From positions 62,001-126,000 of the forward strand of contig CAVPCW010000006.1 in assembly GCA_963702555.1 (NCBI GenBank): a stretch of 64,000 nucleotides of DNA, written 5' to 3'. The DNA comes from CAMFLJ01 sp963702555. GTDB lineage: Bacteria; Actinomycetota; Acidimicrobiia; Acidimicrobiales; Acidimicrobilacustridaceae. The translations under genes were made by a program, and so were the position numbers. The notes beneath the pieces are model-generated. The model ran no database searches and had not been told where the DNA came from. It worked only from the letters and a program-made list of their open reading frames with translations. Below are positions 18,812 to 26,937 of this stretch, in pieces. The number at the start of each line of letters is the position of its first letter. The stretch's first letter is position 1.

Positions 18812-20455
18812 GTGCAGATCCGAGCCGACGCCGCTGACGCGGCCGAGTACCGCGCCAACGGGTGGTGGGGCGACGACACCCTCGGGTCCCGCGTCCGGCG
18901 CTGGGCCACCGAGCGGGGCGACGCCGTCGCCTTCGTGAGCGGCGACACCCGGTTCACGTGGGCCGACTACGACGCCGCGGCCGACGGCATCGCCCGGGCC
19001 CTGATCGCCGGTGTCCACGGTGACGGGGAACGGGTCGCGGTCCTCATGCCCGACGGCCCCGGCGTGCACGCCGCCTTCGTCGGTGTCGAGCGGGCCGGGC
19101 TGGTGGTGGTCGGCATCGGCCACCGTGCCGGCGACCGCGAGATCGCCCATCTGCTCACGCTCACCGGTGCCCGGGTGCTGGTCACCGTCGCGGAGCACAG
19201 GGGTCGCTCCGCAGCCGCGCTGGTGGCCGACCTGGGCGGGCTCGGTGCCAACATCGACCGCATCGTGCTGGTCGACGTCGACGGCGCCGTCCTCGACGCG
19301 GGGGTGCCCGACGGGGCGAGCCCGACCGCGGCTGCCGCCGACCGGCCCTTCGCCGCCCCCGACCCCGACGCGCTGTTCCTGCTCAACTCCACCTCGGGCA
19401 CCACCGGCCTGCCGAAGTGCGTGATGCACACCCAGAACCGATGGTTCTACTTCCACCAGCTCGCCGCGCTGGCGGGCGACTTCGGCGACGACGAGGTCTT
19501 CTTCAGCGCGATCCCCGCCCCGTTCGGCTTCGGGCTCTGGACCGGTCACTTCACCCCGGGCATCCTCGGTTGCCCGACGGTGGTGATGGACCACTTCGAC
19601 GCCGACGCGGCTCTCGACCTCATCGAGCGCGAGCGGGTCACGGTGCTGTGCTGCGTGAGCACGCAGTTCATCATGATGCTGAACGCCAACGCCGAGCGGC
19701 CCCGCGACCTCAGCTCGCTGCGCTCGATGTTCACCGGCGGTGAGGCCGTGCCGTTCGAGCGGGCGGCCGCCTTCGAGGACGTCACCGGCGCCAAGGTGCT
19801 GCAGTTCTACGGCTCCAACGAGACCGGTGCGCTGAGCTACACGACCGTGCACGACGACCGCGAGCACCGCTTCGGCACCGCCGGCCGAATCATCGACGAC
19901 ATGAAGGTGCGGCTCCTCGACCCCGAGACCCTCGCCGACGTGCCGGCGGGCGAGCACCGGGGCCAGCCCGCGTGCAAGGGCCCGGCCGTGTGCCTCGGCT
20001 ACTGGGGTGACGACGGCGCCAACAAGAAGCTCTTCACCGACGACGGCTGGATGCTCATGGGCGACATCGTCGAGATCGACGACGACGGCTACCTGTCGGT
20101 GGTCGGGCGCACGTCGGACTTCATCATCCGCGGCGGCAAGAACATCAGCGCCCCCGCCGTCGAGGCCGAGCTGGCCACCCACCCCGACGTCGCCATGGTC
20201 GCGGCCGTGCCGTTCCCCGACCCCGTCTTCGGCGAGCGGGTGTGCGCCTACGTCGAGCCGCGGGGCGGCGCCGAGATCACGCTGGAGGCGCTGGTCGCTC
20301 ACCTGGCGAGCCGGGGTGTGAGCCGGGAGTGGTACCCCGAGCGGCTGGTGGTGGTCGACGAGCTGCCGCGGTCGTCGGGCGGCAAGGTCGCCAAGGGCGA
20401 CCTGCGCGACGACGCCAAGCGCCGGGCCGCCGAGCTCGCCGCCGAGGGGGAGTGA
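18812..20455 (+). CDS. Acyl-CoA synthetase (AMP-forming)
   Basis: A 547-residue member of the ANL superfamily that activates a carboxylic acid to its CoA thioester through an acyl-AMP. The P-loop reads STSGTTGLPKCVMHT (about 192-206). The A5 motif is FYGSNETGALS (about 331-341), A7 is GWMLMGDIVEIDDDGYLSVVGR, and A8 is IIRGGKNISAPAVEAEL. The A10 lysine lies in PRSSGGKVAKGDL near 532. It starts with GTG. It is followed 4 bp later by an SDR gene. Substrate unknown; an alicyclic or fatty acid is likely from context. Confidence 0.9.
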   Translation: MQIRADAADAAEYRANGWWGDDTLGSRVRRWATERGDAVAFVSGDTRFTWADYDAAADGIARALIAGVHGDGERVAVLMPDGPGVHAAFVGVERAGLVVVGIGHRAGDREIAHLLTLTGARVLVTVAEHRGRSAAALVADLGGLGANIDRIVLVDVDGAVLDAGVPDGASPTAAAADRPFAAPDPDALFLLNSTSGTTGLPKCVMHTQNRWFYFHQLAALAGDFGDDEVFFSAIPAPFGFGLWTGHFTPGILGCPTVVMDHFDADAALDLIERERVTVLCCVSTQFIMMLNANAERPRDLSSLRSMFTGGEAVPFERAAAFEDVTGAKVLQFYGSNETGALSYTTVHDDREHRFGTAGRIIDDMKVRLLDPETLADVPAGEHRGQPACKGPAVCLGYWGDDGANKKLFTDDGWMLMGDIVEIDDDGYLSVVGRTSDFIIRGGKNISAPAVEAELATHPDVAMVAAVPFPDPVFGERVCAYVEPRGGAEITLEALVAHLASRGVSREWYPERLVVVDELPRSSGGKVAKGDLRDDAKRRAAELAAEGE

Positions 20456-20459
20456 CGCG

Positions 20460-21218
20460 ATGACCGACCGACTCGCGGGCCGACGGGCACTGGTGACGGG
20501 TGGGGCCCACGGCCTCGGTCAGGCCATCGTGCGGGCGTTCGTGGCCGAGGGAGCCCGCGTCGCCATCGGCGACATCGACGCGGAGGCGGGCCGGGCCCTG
20601 GCGGCCGAGCTGGGCGACGCCGCGCTGTTCGTCCCGCTCGACGTCGGCTCCGAGGAACAGTGGGCGGAGGCGGTCGACACCACCGTGGCCGCCTTCGGGG
20701 GGCTCGACGTGGGCGTGAACAACGGCGGCATCGTGGTCCACGCCTCGTTGGCGGAGATGACGCTCGAGCAGTACGAGCAGATCGTCCGGGTCAACCAGAT
20801 CGGCACCTTCCTCGGGCTGCGCACCATGGCCGAGCCCATGAAGGCCGGCGGCAAGGGCTCGATCGTCAACATCTCCTCGATCCGGGGGATGGTCGGGTCG
20901 GCCGGCCTGCTCGGCTACACGGCCACCAAGTTCGCGGTGCGGGGCATGACCAAGGCCGCCGCCCTCGAGCTCGGGGAGTTCGGCATCCGGGTCAACTCCG
21001 TGCACCCGGGCGCGGTGGCCACCCGGCTGGTGGGCGACGTTGATCCGGCGGTGCTCGACGAGCGCTTCGCCGCCCAGCCCATCGGCCGCATCGCTCGCCC
21101 CGCGGAGATCGCGTCGATGGTCGTGTTCCTCGCCTCCGACGAGAGCAGCTACAGCACCGGCTCGGAGTTCGTCTGCGACGGCGGTGTCACCGCCGGCCAG
21201 ACCCGCCCCTACCGCTGA
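20460..21218 (+). CDS. Short-chain dehydrogenase/reductase
   Basis: A 252-residue classical SDR. The cofactor loop is GGAHGLGQAI (about 14-23), followed by D59-type VPLDVGS and NNGG in place of the usual NNAG (about 87-90). The catalytic Ser is in IVNISSIRGMVGS and the YxxxK is YTATK (about 154-158). C-terminal motifs are VHPGAVATRL and FVCDGGVTAG. An acidic residue after the second strand (GDIDAE) favours NAD(H). It lies directly behind the acyl-CoA synthetase and probably oxidises a hydroxyacyl-CoA or steroid-like alcohol. Confidence 0.9.
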   Translation: MTDRLAGRRALVTGGAHGLGQAIVRAFVAEGARVAIGDIDAEAGRALAAELGDAALFVPLDVGSEEQWAEAVDTTVAAFGGLDVGVNNGGIVVHASLAEMTLEQYEQIVRVNQIGTFLGLRTMAEPMKAGGKGSIVNISSIRGMVGSAGLLGYTATKFAVRGMTKAAALELGEFGIRVNSVHPGAVATRLVGDVDPAVLDERFAAQPIGRIARPAEIASMVVFLASDESSYSTGSEFVCDGGVTAGQTRPYR

Positions 21219-21223
21219 CCCCC

Positions 21224-21326
21224 TGGCTCGATTCGGCACGCCGGAGCGTGCTCGATCGAGCCACCGGTCGGTCTTCCCCTACCCGGTGGCTCGTTCCGGC
21301 ACGCCGGAGCGTGCTCGATCGAGCCA
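21224..21326. repeat. Two 40-bp hairpin units between convergent genes
   Basis: Near-identical 40-bp units at 21224-21263 and 21287-21326 each begin TGGCTCGA and end TCGAGCCA, with an inner GCACG/CGTGC pair around CCGGAG. The copies differ at three or four bases. They sit between the convergent SDR and dihydrodipicolinate-synthase-like genes, so they can act as a double bidirectional terminator. The layout matches the 3554-3669 element, but the sequence is different. Confidence 0.8.
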
Positions 21327-21347
21327 CAGGGGTGGGGGTGAGTGGGG

Positions 21348-22250
21348 CTACCAGCCCTCGAGGGCGGAGATGCCGGCGGCGTCGAGGTGGGCGACGACCT
21401 CGTCGACCACCTCGGCGGTGACGGTGAGCTGCGGCGGACGGACCGGGCCGCCGGGGAGGCCGAGCCGGTCGAGCACGGCCTTGGTGGCCCGGATGCCACC
21501 ACGCCCGTAGAGGAGGCCCGAGAGCCGCACGACCTCGGCGAAGGCCGAGAAGGTGGCGTCGAGGTCGCCGGCGGTGTAGCGCTCGATCACCGAGGTGCAC
21601 AGCCGAGGTGCCAGGTTGGCCTCGGAGGTGAGGTAGCCCTGGCCGCCGAGGGCCAGGCAGCTGAGGGCCTGCATGGGCCCGCCGACGTGGAGCTCGAGGC
21701 GCCCGCCGACCGCGTCGCTCAGAGCGACGAGCTGACCGAGGTCGCCGTGGCTGCAGTTCACCCCGACCAGGTGGGGGTGGTCGTCGGCGAGGGCAGCGAG
21801 GAGTGCGGGGCGCACGGCGTAGCCGACCGACTGGTGCGACGAGACGACGCAGGGGAGCGAGGTGCTCTCGAGCACGGCCCGCAGGTACGCCTCGATCTCG
21901 GCCGGGGTGGGTCGGTGCCCGTGGCCCGGGTCGAGCGAGTAGATCTGGGCGGCGTCGACCCCGGCCTCGGCGGCCACGCCGATGTAGTCGATCATCTGCT
22001 GCGCGGTGCGCGGCTCGATGCCCATCGCCCGCACCGGAACCCGGCCGCCGATCTGGTCGACGCCGATCTCCAGCACCCTCCTGGCCTCGTCGTCGGTGAG
22101 GGTGAACCCCTCGCCGCTGCCGCCCCCGCCGAGGTAGACGCCGACCCCGGCATCGGCCATGCGGTCGAGGTGGGCGCGCAGGCCGGGCTCGTCGAGACGG
22201 CCCTCGGCGTCGAACGGGGTGATGCTGATCACGAACACCGACGGCTTCAT
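21348..22250 (-). CDS. Dihydrodipicolinate-synthase-family protein lacking the catalytic Lys and Tyr
   Basis: A 300-residue TIM-barrel protein of the DapA/NAL aldolase family. The barrel start (VFVISITPFDAEGRLD), the GGGGSGEGFTLTDDE loop (about 41-55) and ALGGQGYLTSEANLAPRL (about 206-223) align with the family. In the strand where aldolases carry the Schiff-base Lys (GIKEASGD) this protein reads GVNCSHGD, so Asn165 replaces Lys. The YNVP region reads SSHQ, losing the Tyr. It is either a non-aldolase or a changed enzyme. The start ATG faces the GntR gene divergently with only a 19-bp gap. Confidence 0.8.
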   Translation of the reverse strand: MKPSVFVISITPFDAEGRLDEPGLRAHLDRMADAGVGVYLGGGGSGEGFTLTDDEARRVLEIGVDQIGGRVPVRAMGIEPRTAQQMIDYIGVAAEAGVDAAQIYSLDPGHGHRPTPAEIEAYLRAVLESTSLPCVVSSHQSVGYAVRPALLAALADDHPHLVGVNCSHGDLGQLVALSDAVGGRLELHVGGPMQALSCLALGGQGYLTSEANLAPRLCTSVIERYTAGDLDATFSAFAEVVRLSGLLYGRGGIRATKAVLDRLGLPGGPVRPPQLTVTAEVVDEVVAHLDAAGISALEGW

Positions 22251-22254
22251 CGTC

Positions 22255-22264
22255 GTAATCTTAG
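22255..22264. promoter_or_regulatory. Candidate GntR operator GTAATCTTAG (site 1)
   Basis: This 10-mer contains the dyad TAA-TC-TTA and sits in the 19-bp gap between the divergent aldolase-like gene and the GntR gene. The same exact 10-mer recurs at 25073-25082 in another divergent promoter of this cluster. In so GC-rich a sequence a shared AT-rich 10-mer is unlikely to be chance. Confidence 0.45.
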
Positions 22265-22269
22265 AACTG

Positions 22270-23061
22270 ATGAACGCCACGACCCCGTCTGCCCGCCACC
22301 AGCTCCGGCAGCCCCGCCTGGCCGAGATGGTGGCCGGTGCCCTCCGCGCCCGCATCCTCTCGGGCGAGCTGGCCGACGGGGCCATGCTCCCGAAGCAGGA
22401 CGAGCTGCTCGAGGAGTTCGGGGTCAGCCTCCCACCCATCCGTGAGGCGCTGCGGATCCTCGAGACCGAGGGCCTCATCACCGTGCAGCGCGGCAACGTC
22501 GGCGGCGCGGTGGTGCACGCCCCGCAGGAGGCCAAGGTCGTCTACATGATGGGCATGGTCCTGCAGTCGCGGCAGGCCACCCTCGGCAGCGTCCTCGACG
22601 CCGTCACCGCCTTCGAGCCCGCCTGCGCGGCGGCCTGCGCCGCCCGCCCCGACCGGGCCACCACCGTGCTCCCGGTGCTGCGGGTCACCCTCGACGCCGC
22701 CGCTGCGGCCATCGACGACCCCGCCGCCTACACGGGCCTCGCCCGCCGGTTCCACCTCGACCTGGTCGCCAACTGCGGCAACGAGGCCATGCGCCTTGTC
22801 GTCGGCGCCCTGGAGTCGCTGTGGACCGTGCACGTCGACCACATGGCCCGCCGCAACGCGCAGCACGGCGAGTTCGCCGACCTGGCCGCCCGCAAGGCCA
22901 GCGCCCGCGAGCACGAGAAGCTCTACGCCCGCATCGAGAAGGGCGACGGGCGCGGCGCCGAGCAGCTGGCCCGGGCCCACTACGCCGGTGAGGAGCCGGG
23001 GTGGGGCGAGTCCGTCGACACCTCCGCCGTCGTGTCCGCCGACCTGCTCGAGGGGCGCTGA
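22270..23061 (+). CDS. GntR/FadR-type transcriptional regulator
   Basis: A 263-residue regulator with an N-terminal winged helix (about 15-80: LPKQDELLEEFGVSLPPIREALRILETEGLITVQRG). The C-terminal all-helical FCD-type effector domain (about 100-245) has FHLDLVANCGNEAMRL and an SLWTVHVDHMARRN stretch that may hold metal-binding His residues. The FadR subfamily senses acyl-CoA or organic acids. ATG 22270 lies only 8 bp after TAATCT, suggesting a leaderless transcript. The gene is divergent from the aldolase-like gene and 1 bp upstream of the thiolase-like gene, so it probably regulates both. Confidence 0.88.
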   Translation: MNATTPSARHQLRQPRLAEMVAGALRARILSGELADGAMLPKQDELLEEFGVSLPPIREALRILETEGLITVQRGNVGGAVVHAPQEAKVVYMMGMVLQSRQATLGSVLDAVTAFEPACAAACAARPDRATTVLPVLRVTLDAAAAAIDDPAAYTGLARRFHLDLVANCGNEAMRLVVGALESLWTVHVDHMARRNAQHGEFADLAARKASAREHEKLYARIEKGDGRGAEQLARAHYAGEEPGWGESVDTSAVVSADLLEGR

Positions 23062-23062
23062 C

Positions 23063-24217
23063 GTGGCGCTGCGAGCGGCCGCCATCACCGGTGTCGGGTA
23101 CACCGAGCTGTCCAAGCGCTCGGGCCGCACGGTGCTCGAGCTGGCCACCGAGGCCTGCCGGGCGGCCATCGGCGACGCGGGTGTCGCTCGGGAGCAGGTC
23201 GACGGCATCGCCTCGTTCGCGGTGATGCACGACTCGGTGCCCACCCAGGCGGTGGCCACCACCCTGGCGCTGCCCCAGCTGCGCTTCTCGCTCGACATCG
23301 ACCTCGGCGGACAGGCGCCGTGCCACCTCGTCACCCAGGCCGCAGCTGCCATCGCCACGGGGCAGGCCGATCACGTCCTGGTGTTCCGGGCCCTCAACGG
23401 CCGCTCGGGCGACCGGGTCGGCACCATGGAGTTCTCGGGCATGGGTGGTCAGTTCCGCTACCCGCTCGGTTACGACGCCTATCTGATGTACGTCGGCATG
23501 TTCGGCCAGCGCTTCCTCCACGAGACCGGCCAGGGCGAGCTCGACACCGGCGCGGTGGCCGTCTCCCAGCGGGAGTGGGCCCGGGCGAACGAGCGGGCCT
23601 ACCGCCGCGACGAGCTCACCCTCGACGACTACCTGGCGGCACCCTTCGTGGCCGAGCCCTACCGGGGAGCCGACTGCACGGTCGAGGTCGACGGGGCCTG
23701 CGCCGTGTTGGTCAGCGCCCTCGACCAGGCCCGCGACCTGCGCCACCCGCCGGCCGTCGTGGCGTCGGGCTCCTACCGGGCGGGGCCCCGTCCGGGCCTC
23801 GACATCGGCGATCACCTGCTCTGGGACGACTACACCCGCAACTACACCTCGTTCGTGCGTGACGACCTCTTCGGCCGGGCCGGGGTGACCACCGCCGACG
23901 TCGACGTGGCGGAGATCTACGACTGCTTCACCACCACCGTGCTCATGGGCATCGAGGGGCTGGGCCTGGCCGAGCGGGGCGGGGCGGGCGAGCTGTTCCG
24001 CTCGGGCGCCACCGGCCTCGGCGGGTCACTGCCGGTGAACACCCACGGCGGCCTGCTGTCGGAGGGCTACCTCCACGGCATGAACACGGTGGCCGAGGCC
24101 GCGCTCCAGGTGCAGGGCCGGTGCGGCGAGCGCCAGGTGGCGCGTCACGAGGTCGTCGCCGTCACCAGCGGCGCCCTCATGGACGGCAGCGCCATGATCC
24201 TCACCACCGACCGCTGA
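23063..24217 (+). CDS. Lipid-transfer-protein-type thiolase-like protein 3
   Basis: A 384-residue SCP2/Ltp-type thiolase-superfamily protein. It begins ITGVGYTELSKRSG and has DLGGQAPCHLVTQAAAAIATG around the nucleophile region, where a Cys (near 81) is present. Later motifs are AEIYDCFTTTVLMGIEGLG and LPVNTHGGLLSEGYLHGMNTVAEA, where the NTHGG keeps the catalytic His. Two thiolase catalytic residues are thus plausible, unlike the 15-17 kb pair. GTG start, 1 bp after the GntR stop, so it is co-transcribed with gntR. No DUF35 gene is adjacent. Confidence 0.85.
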   Translation: MALRAAAITGVGYTELSKRSGRTVLELATEACRAAIGDAGVAREQVDGIASFAVMHDSVPTQAVATTLALPQLRFSLDIDLGGQAPCHLVTQAAAAIATGQADHVLVFRALNGRSGDRVGTMEFSGMGGQFRYPLGYDAYLMYVGMFGQRFLHETGQGELDTGAVAVSQREWARANERAYRRDELTLDDYLAAPFVAEPYRGADCTVEVDGACAVLVSALDQARDLRHPPAVVASGSYRAGPRPGLDIGDHLLWDDYTRNYTSFVRDDLFGRAGVTTADVDVAEIYDCFTTTVLMGIEGLGLAERGGAGELFRSGATGLGGSLPVNTHGGLLSEGYLHGMNTVAEAALQVQGRCGERQVARHEVVAVTSGALMDGSAMILTTDR

Positions 24218-24232
24218 GCGGCACGGTTCGGG

Positions 24233-25012
24233 TCAGCGGGCGGTCCAGCCGCCGTCGACCATGACGACCGCGCCGGTCATGAAGCTGCCGGCGTCGGAGG
24301 CGAGCAGCAGCAGGGGCCCGTCGATCTCCTGCACCTGTCCGGCCCGCTGGAGAGGGGTGTTTGTGCCGATGTGGTCGTCGCCCTTCTGGGTGCCGACGAG
24401 GTCGGAGGTCATCTCGGTCTCGAACCAGCCCGGGCAGATGGCGTTGACCCGAACGCCCTTGCGGGCCCACTGCACGGCGAGCTCACGGGTGAGGGCGACC
24501 AGGCCGCCCTTCGCCGCGGGGTAGCCGGTCTGCTTCACCGGTGTGGCGGCCACGGTGGCGATGATCGAGGCGATGTTGATGATGGAGCCGGACCTCCGCT
24601 CGACCATGCCCACGCCCGCCAGCTTGCTGAGGTGCCAGGCCGAGACGAGGTTGATCTCGAGCATCGTGGCGAAGTCGTCGAGGGTCTCCTTCTCGATGGG
24701 CTTGGGGTCGGCGATGCCGGCGTTGTTCACCAGCACGTCGATGCCTCCGAAGCGCTCTTCGACGGCGGCGACGAGCGCCACCCGGTCGTCGGCGGAACCG
24801 AGGTCGGCGGGGAAGGCCTCGATCGACGGGTGCTCGGCGGCCAGCTCCTCGAGCCGCTCGGCCCGCCGGGCGGTCACCGCGACCCGGGCCCCGGCGTGGG
24901 CCATCACCAGCGCCATGCGCCGACCGAGGCCCGACGATGCGCCGGTGACCAGCGCCCGGCGGCCGGTGAGGTCGAAGACGTGGTCGGGTGAGGTGGCGGG
25001 CGGGACGGTCAC
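24233..25012 (-). CDS. Short-chain dehydrogenase/reductase
   Basis: A 259-residue SDR. The cofactor loop is GASSGLGRRMA (about 24-34), NNAG is kept in LVNNAGIADPKP, the catalytic Ser is in IINIASI, and YPAAKGG provides the Tyr-Lys pair (about 169-173). The C-terminal motif is VVMVDGGWTAR. An Arg pair after strand 2 (ARRAERL) favours NADP(H). GTG start at 25010-25012. It is transcribed divergently from the SnoaL-like gene, with the second GTAATCTTAG site in between. Confidence 0.9.
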   Translation of the reverse strand: MTVPPATSPDHVFDLTGRRALVTGASSGLGRRMALVMAHAGARVAVTARRAERLEELAAEHPSIEAFPADLGSADDRVALVAAVEERFGGIDVLVNNAGIADPKPIEKETLDDFATMLEINLVSAWHLSKLAGVGMVERRSGSIINIASIIATVAATPVKQTGYPAAKGGLVALTRELAVQWARKGVRVNAICPGWFETEMTSDLVGTQKGDDHIGTNTPLQRAGQVQEIDGPLLLLASDAGSFMTGAVVMVDGGWTAR

Positions 25013-25072
25013 TGGAGCTCCTGGAGAGAGGGGAGTGAGCAGGGGCCCGAGCAGCCGGACCGCGCTTTCCTT

Positions 25073-25082
25073 GTAATCTTAG
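25073..25082. promoter_or_regulatory. Candidate GntR operator GTAATCTTAG (site 2)
   Basis: Exact second copy of the 10-mer at 22255-22264. It lies in the 115-bp divergent gap between the SDR (minus) and the SnoaL-like gene (plus), 45 bp before the GTG of the latter. TAATCT within it could also serve as a -10 element. Confidence 0.45.
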
Positions 25083-25127
25083 TGAGAACGGTCGATCGGG
25101 GGATCGGCCGCAGAGGGGGAGTCTGCC

Positions 25128-25691
25128 GTGCAGGACGCAGAGCTGGCGCAGATCATCGACATCGTCCAGAAGCCCGAGCCGCAGTGGGCGACGCTCGAGG
25201 AGCGGGTCCGGGCCATCGAGGATCGGGAGGCGATCCGTCAGGTGCTCATGGCCTACGGCTACCTCTGCGACGCCCGGCGCTGGGACGAGCTCCTCGAGCA
25301 CTACACCGACGACATCGTGCGGGTGCTGGGCGGCACTCTCGCCGAACGGGTCGAGGGAAAGGAGGAGCTGCGGAAGCTCTATGTCGCTCCTCAGCTGCCC
25401 CGCGCCGGTGAGGACGACGCCGATGCACCGCCAGCGGCTCAGCTCAACACCTACGAGTTCCGTCACCTCATCGTCGACGACCTGGTCCGCCTCGACCCGA
25501 GCGGCACGAAGGGGTGGGCGGTGGCGGCCTACAGCCTCGTCGCCTCGACCGAGCAGCCCGACGGCTTCCGTCGGGGCCAGCACGAGGGCGGCTACATCTT
25601 CGAGATGCGCAAGTGCGACGACGGTCGCTGGCGGGTCGCTCACATGACCGTGTTCTCGGAGAACTCCCGCAATCCCTTGTTCCAGTCGTGA
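25128..25691 (+). CDS. SnoaL/NTF2-like domain protein
   Basis: A 187-residue protein with an NTF2-like cone fold. Helix pattern IEDREAIRQVLMAYGYLCDARRWDELLEHYTDD (about 30-62) is followed by curved strands (FRHLIVDDLVRLD; WAVAAYSLVAS) and a final strand (GRWRVAHMTVF). This matches SnoaL_4-type proteins, which include steroid isomerases and ring-hydroxylating dioxygenase beta-like folds. No catalytic residue can be assigned. GTG start. Its stop overlaps the next SDR gene by GTGA, so the two form an operon. Confidence 0.8.
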   Translation: MQDAELAQIIDIVQKPEPQWATLEERVRAIEDREAIRQVLMAYGYLCDARRWDELLEHYTDDIVRVLGGTLAERVEGKEELRKLYVAPQLPRAGEDDADAPPAAQLNTYEFRHLIVDDLVRLDPSGTKGWAVAAYSLVASTEQPDGFRRGQHEGGYIFEMRKCDDGRWRVAHMTVFSENSRNPLFQS

Positions 25692-26521
25692 GCGACCCGA
25701 GCGGCACCGTCACGGGCGCACCCCTCGCCGGGGCGGTCGCCCTGGTCACCGGGGCCGGCCACGGCATCGGCCGGGCCACGGTCGAGCGGCTCGCCCGTGA
25801 CGGTGCCGCCGTGGCGGTCAACGACGTCGATGCCGCACTGGCCCAGCGGGCCGCCGAGGAGTTGCGGGCCGAAGGTCTGACCGCGGTGGCGGCGCCGGGC
25901 GACGTCACCGACGAGGCGACCGTGGCGGCGATGGTCGAGTCGGTCGCCGCGGCGCTCGGCCCGGTGACGATCCTGGTCAACAACGCCGGCGGGGCGCCGC
26001 CCGGCGCGATGTGGGCGGCCGCCGGTCCGGCCGGGGTCGACGCCGCGTCCGCCTCACAGTGGGCCTCGGTGCTCGACACCCCTGTCGCCCAGTTCGAGGC
26101 GTTCCTGCGGCTCAACCTGGTCTCGGCCTACATCTGCACGCGTGCCGTGCTCCCCGGCATGCTCGCCGCCGGACGGGGCCGCATCGTGTGCGTCTCCTCG
26201 ATCGTGGCCGACACCGGCCAGCGCAACGGGGCCGGCTACGCCGTCGGAAAGGCAGGGCTCCACACGCTGGTCGCCTCCCTCGCCAAGGAGGTCGGTCCGT
26301 CCGGGATCGGTGTGAACGGCATCGTGGTGTGCAACGCACCCCATCCGGTGCGCTCCGACGAACGGCAGGCCGTGCTCGACGCGGCCACCCACCTCGGCCG
26401 GGTCGGCGCCTACGACGAGTTCGCTGCCGCGATCGCCTTCCTGGCCGGCCCCGACAGCTCGTACCTCTCGGGGGCGATGATCCCGGTCGACGGCGGCACC
26501 CACCGCAACACCATGTTCTGA
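25688..26521 (+). CDS. Short-chain dehydrogenase/reductase
   Basis: A 277-residue SDR. The cofactor loop is GAGHGIGRATV (about 22-32), with NDVDAAL favouring NAD(H). NNAG lies at about 98-101, catalytic Ser in VCVSSIVADTG and YAVGK as the Tyr-Lys pair (about 186-190). The NNAG region is followed by an insertion of about 20 residues (about 103-125, GGAPPGAMWAAAGPAG) not usual in the family. The end reads MIPVDGGTHRNTMF. GTG start overlaps the SnoaL-like stop. A 45-bp palindrome follows. Confidence 0.88.
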   Translation: MSDPSGTVTGAPLAGAVALVTGAGHGIGRATVERLARDGAAVAVNDVDAALAQRAAEELRAEGLTAVAAPGDVTDEATVAAMVESVAAALGPVTILVNNAGGAPPGAMWAAAGPAGVDAASASQWASVLDTPVAQFEAFLRLNLVSAYICTRAVLPGMLAAGRGRIVCVSSIVADTGQRNGAGYAVGKAGLHTLVASLAKEVGPSGIGVNGIVVCNAPHPVRSDERQAVLDAATHLGRVGAYDEFAAAIAFLAGPDSSYLSGAMIPVDGGTHRNTMF

Positions 26522-26536
26522 CCCTCACCCCCCCGT

Positions 26537-26581
26537 AGCTGGTTCAGATCGTTCCGGAATCCGGAACGATCTGAACCAGCT
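26537..26581. terminator. 45-bp perfect palindrome
   Basis: Two perfect 22-nt arms, starting AGCTGGTTCAGATCG and ending CGATCTGAACCAGCT, surround a single central A. It begins 15 bp after the SDR stop, with a C run just before it. It can act as a terminator for the 25128-26521 operon, although a 22-bp perfect stem is longer than usual. Confidence 0.75.
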
Positions 26582-26642
26582 CTCGGGGCGGGTTGGGGAA
26601 TCGAGGGCCGCCTGGGGGCGGGGTGGTGGCACCATCGGGGCC

Positions 26643-26900
26643 ATGTGCCGAAACATCACCACGCTCAGGGGGCTCGAGCCGGCGGCCACGCCGGACGAGA
26701 TCGAGGCTGCGGCCCGCCAGTACGTCCGCAAGGTGAGCGGGGTCCAGAAGACCTCCGCCGCCACCGAGGAGGCCTTCGAGGCGGCCGTGGCCCGCATCAC
26801 CGAGGTCACCGCCGAGCTGCTGGGCACCCTGCCGCCCCGCAAGTCGCCGCCGCGCACCGAGCCGCCCCTGCGGCGCCTCGCCCACCAGCACTCCCACTGA
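26643..26900 (+). CDS. DUF2277 family protein
   Basis: An 85-residue protein beginning MCRNITTLRGLEPAATPDEIEA, the start typical of DUF2277. The middle forms helices (AARQYVRKVSGVQK; AFEAAVARITEVTAELL), and the tail is basic and His-rich. Function unknown. The N-terminal Cys could bind metal or a cofactor, but this is speculation. Confidence 0.85.
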   Translation: MCRNITTLRGLEPAATPDEIEAAARQYVRKVSGVQKTSAATEEAFEAAVARITEVTAELLGTLPPRKSPPRTEPPLRRLAHQHSH

Positions 26901-26937
26901 CCAGCGAGCCGACCAGGGCCGCCCCGCGGGGTGCGGG

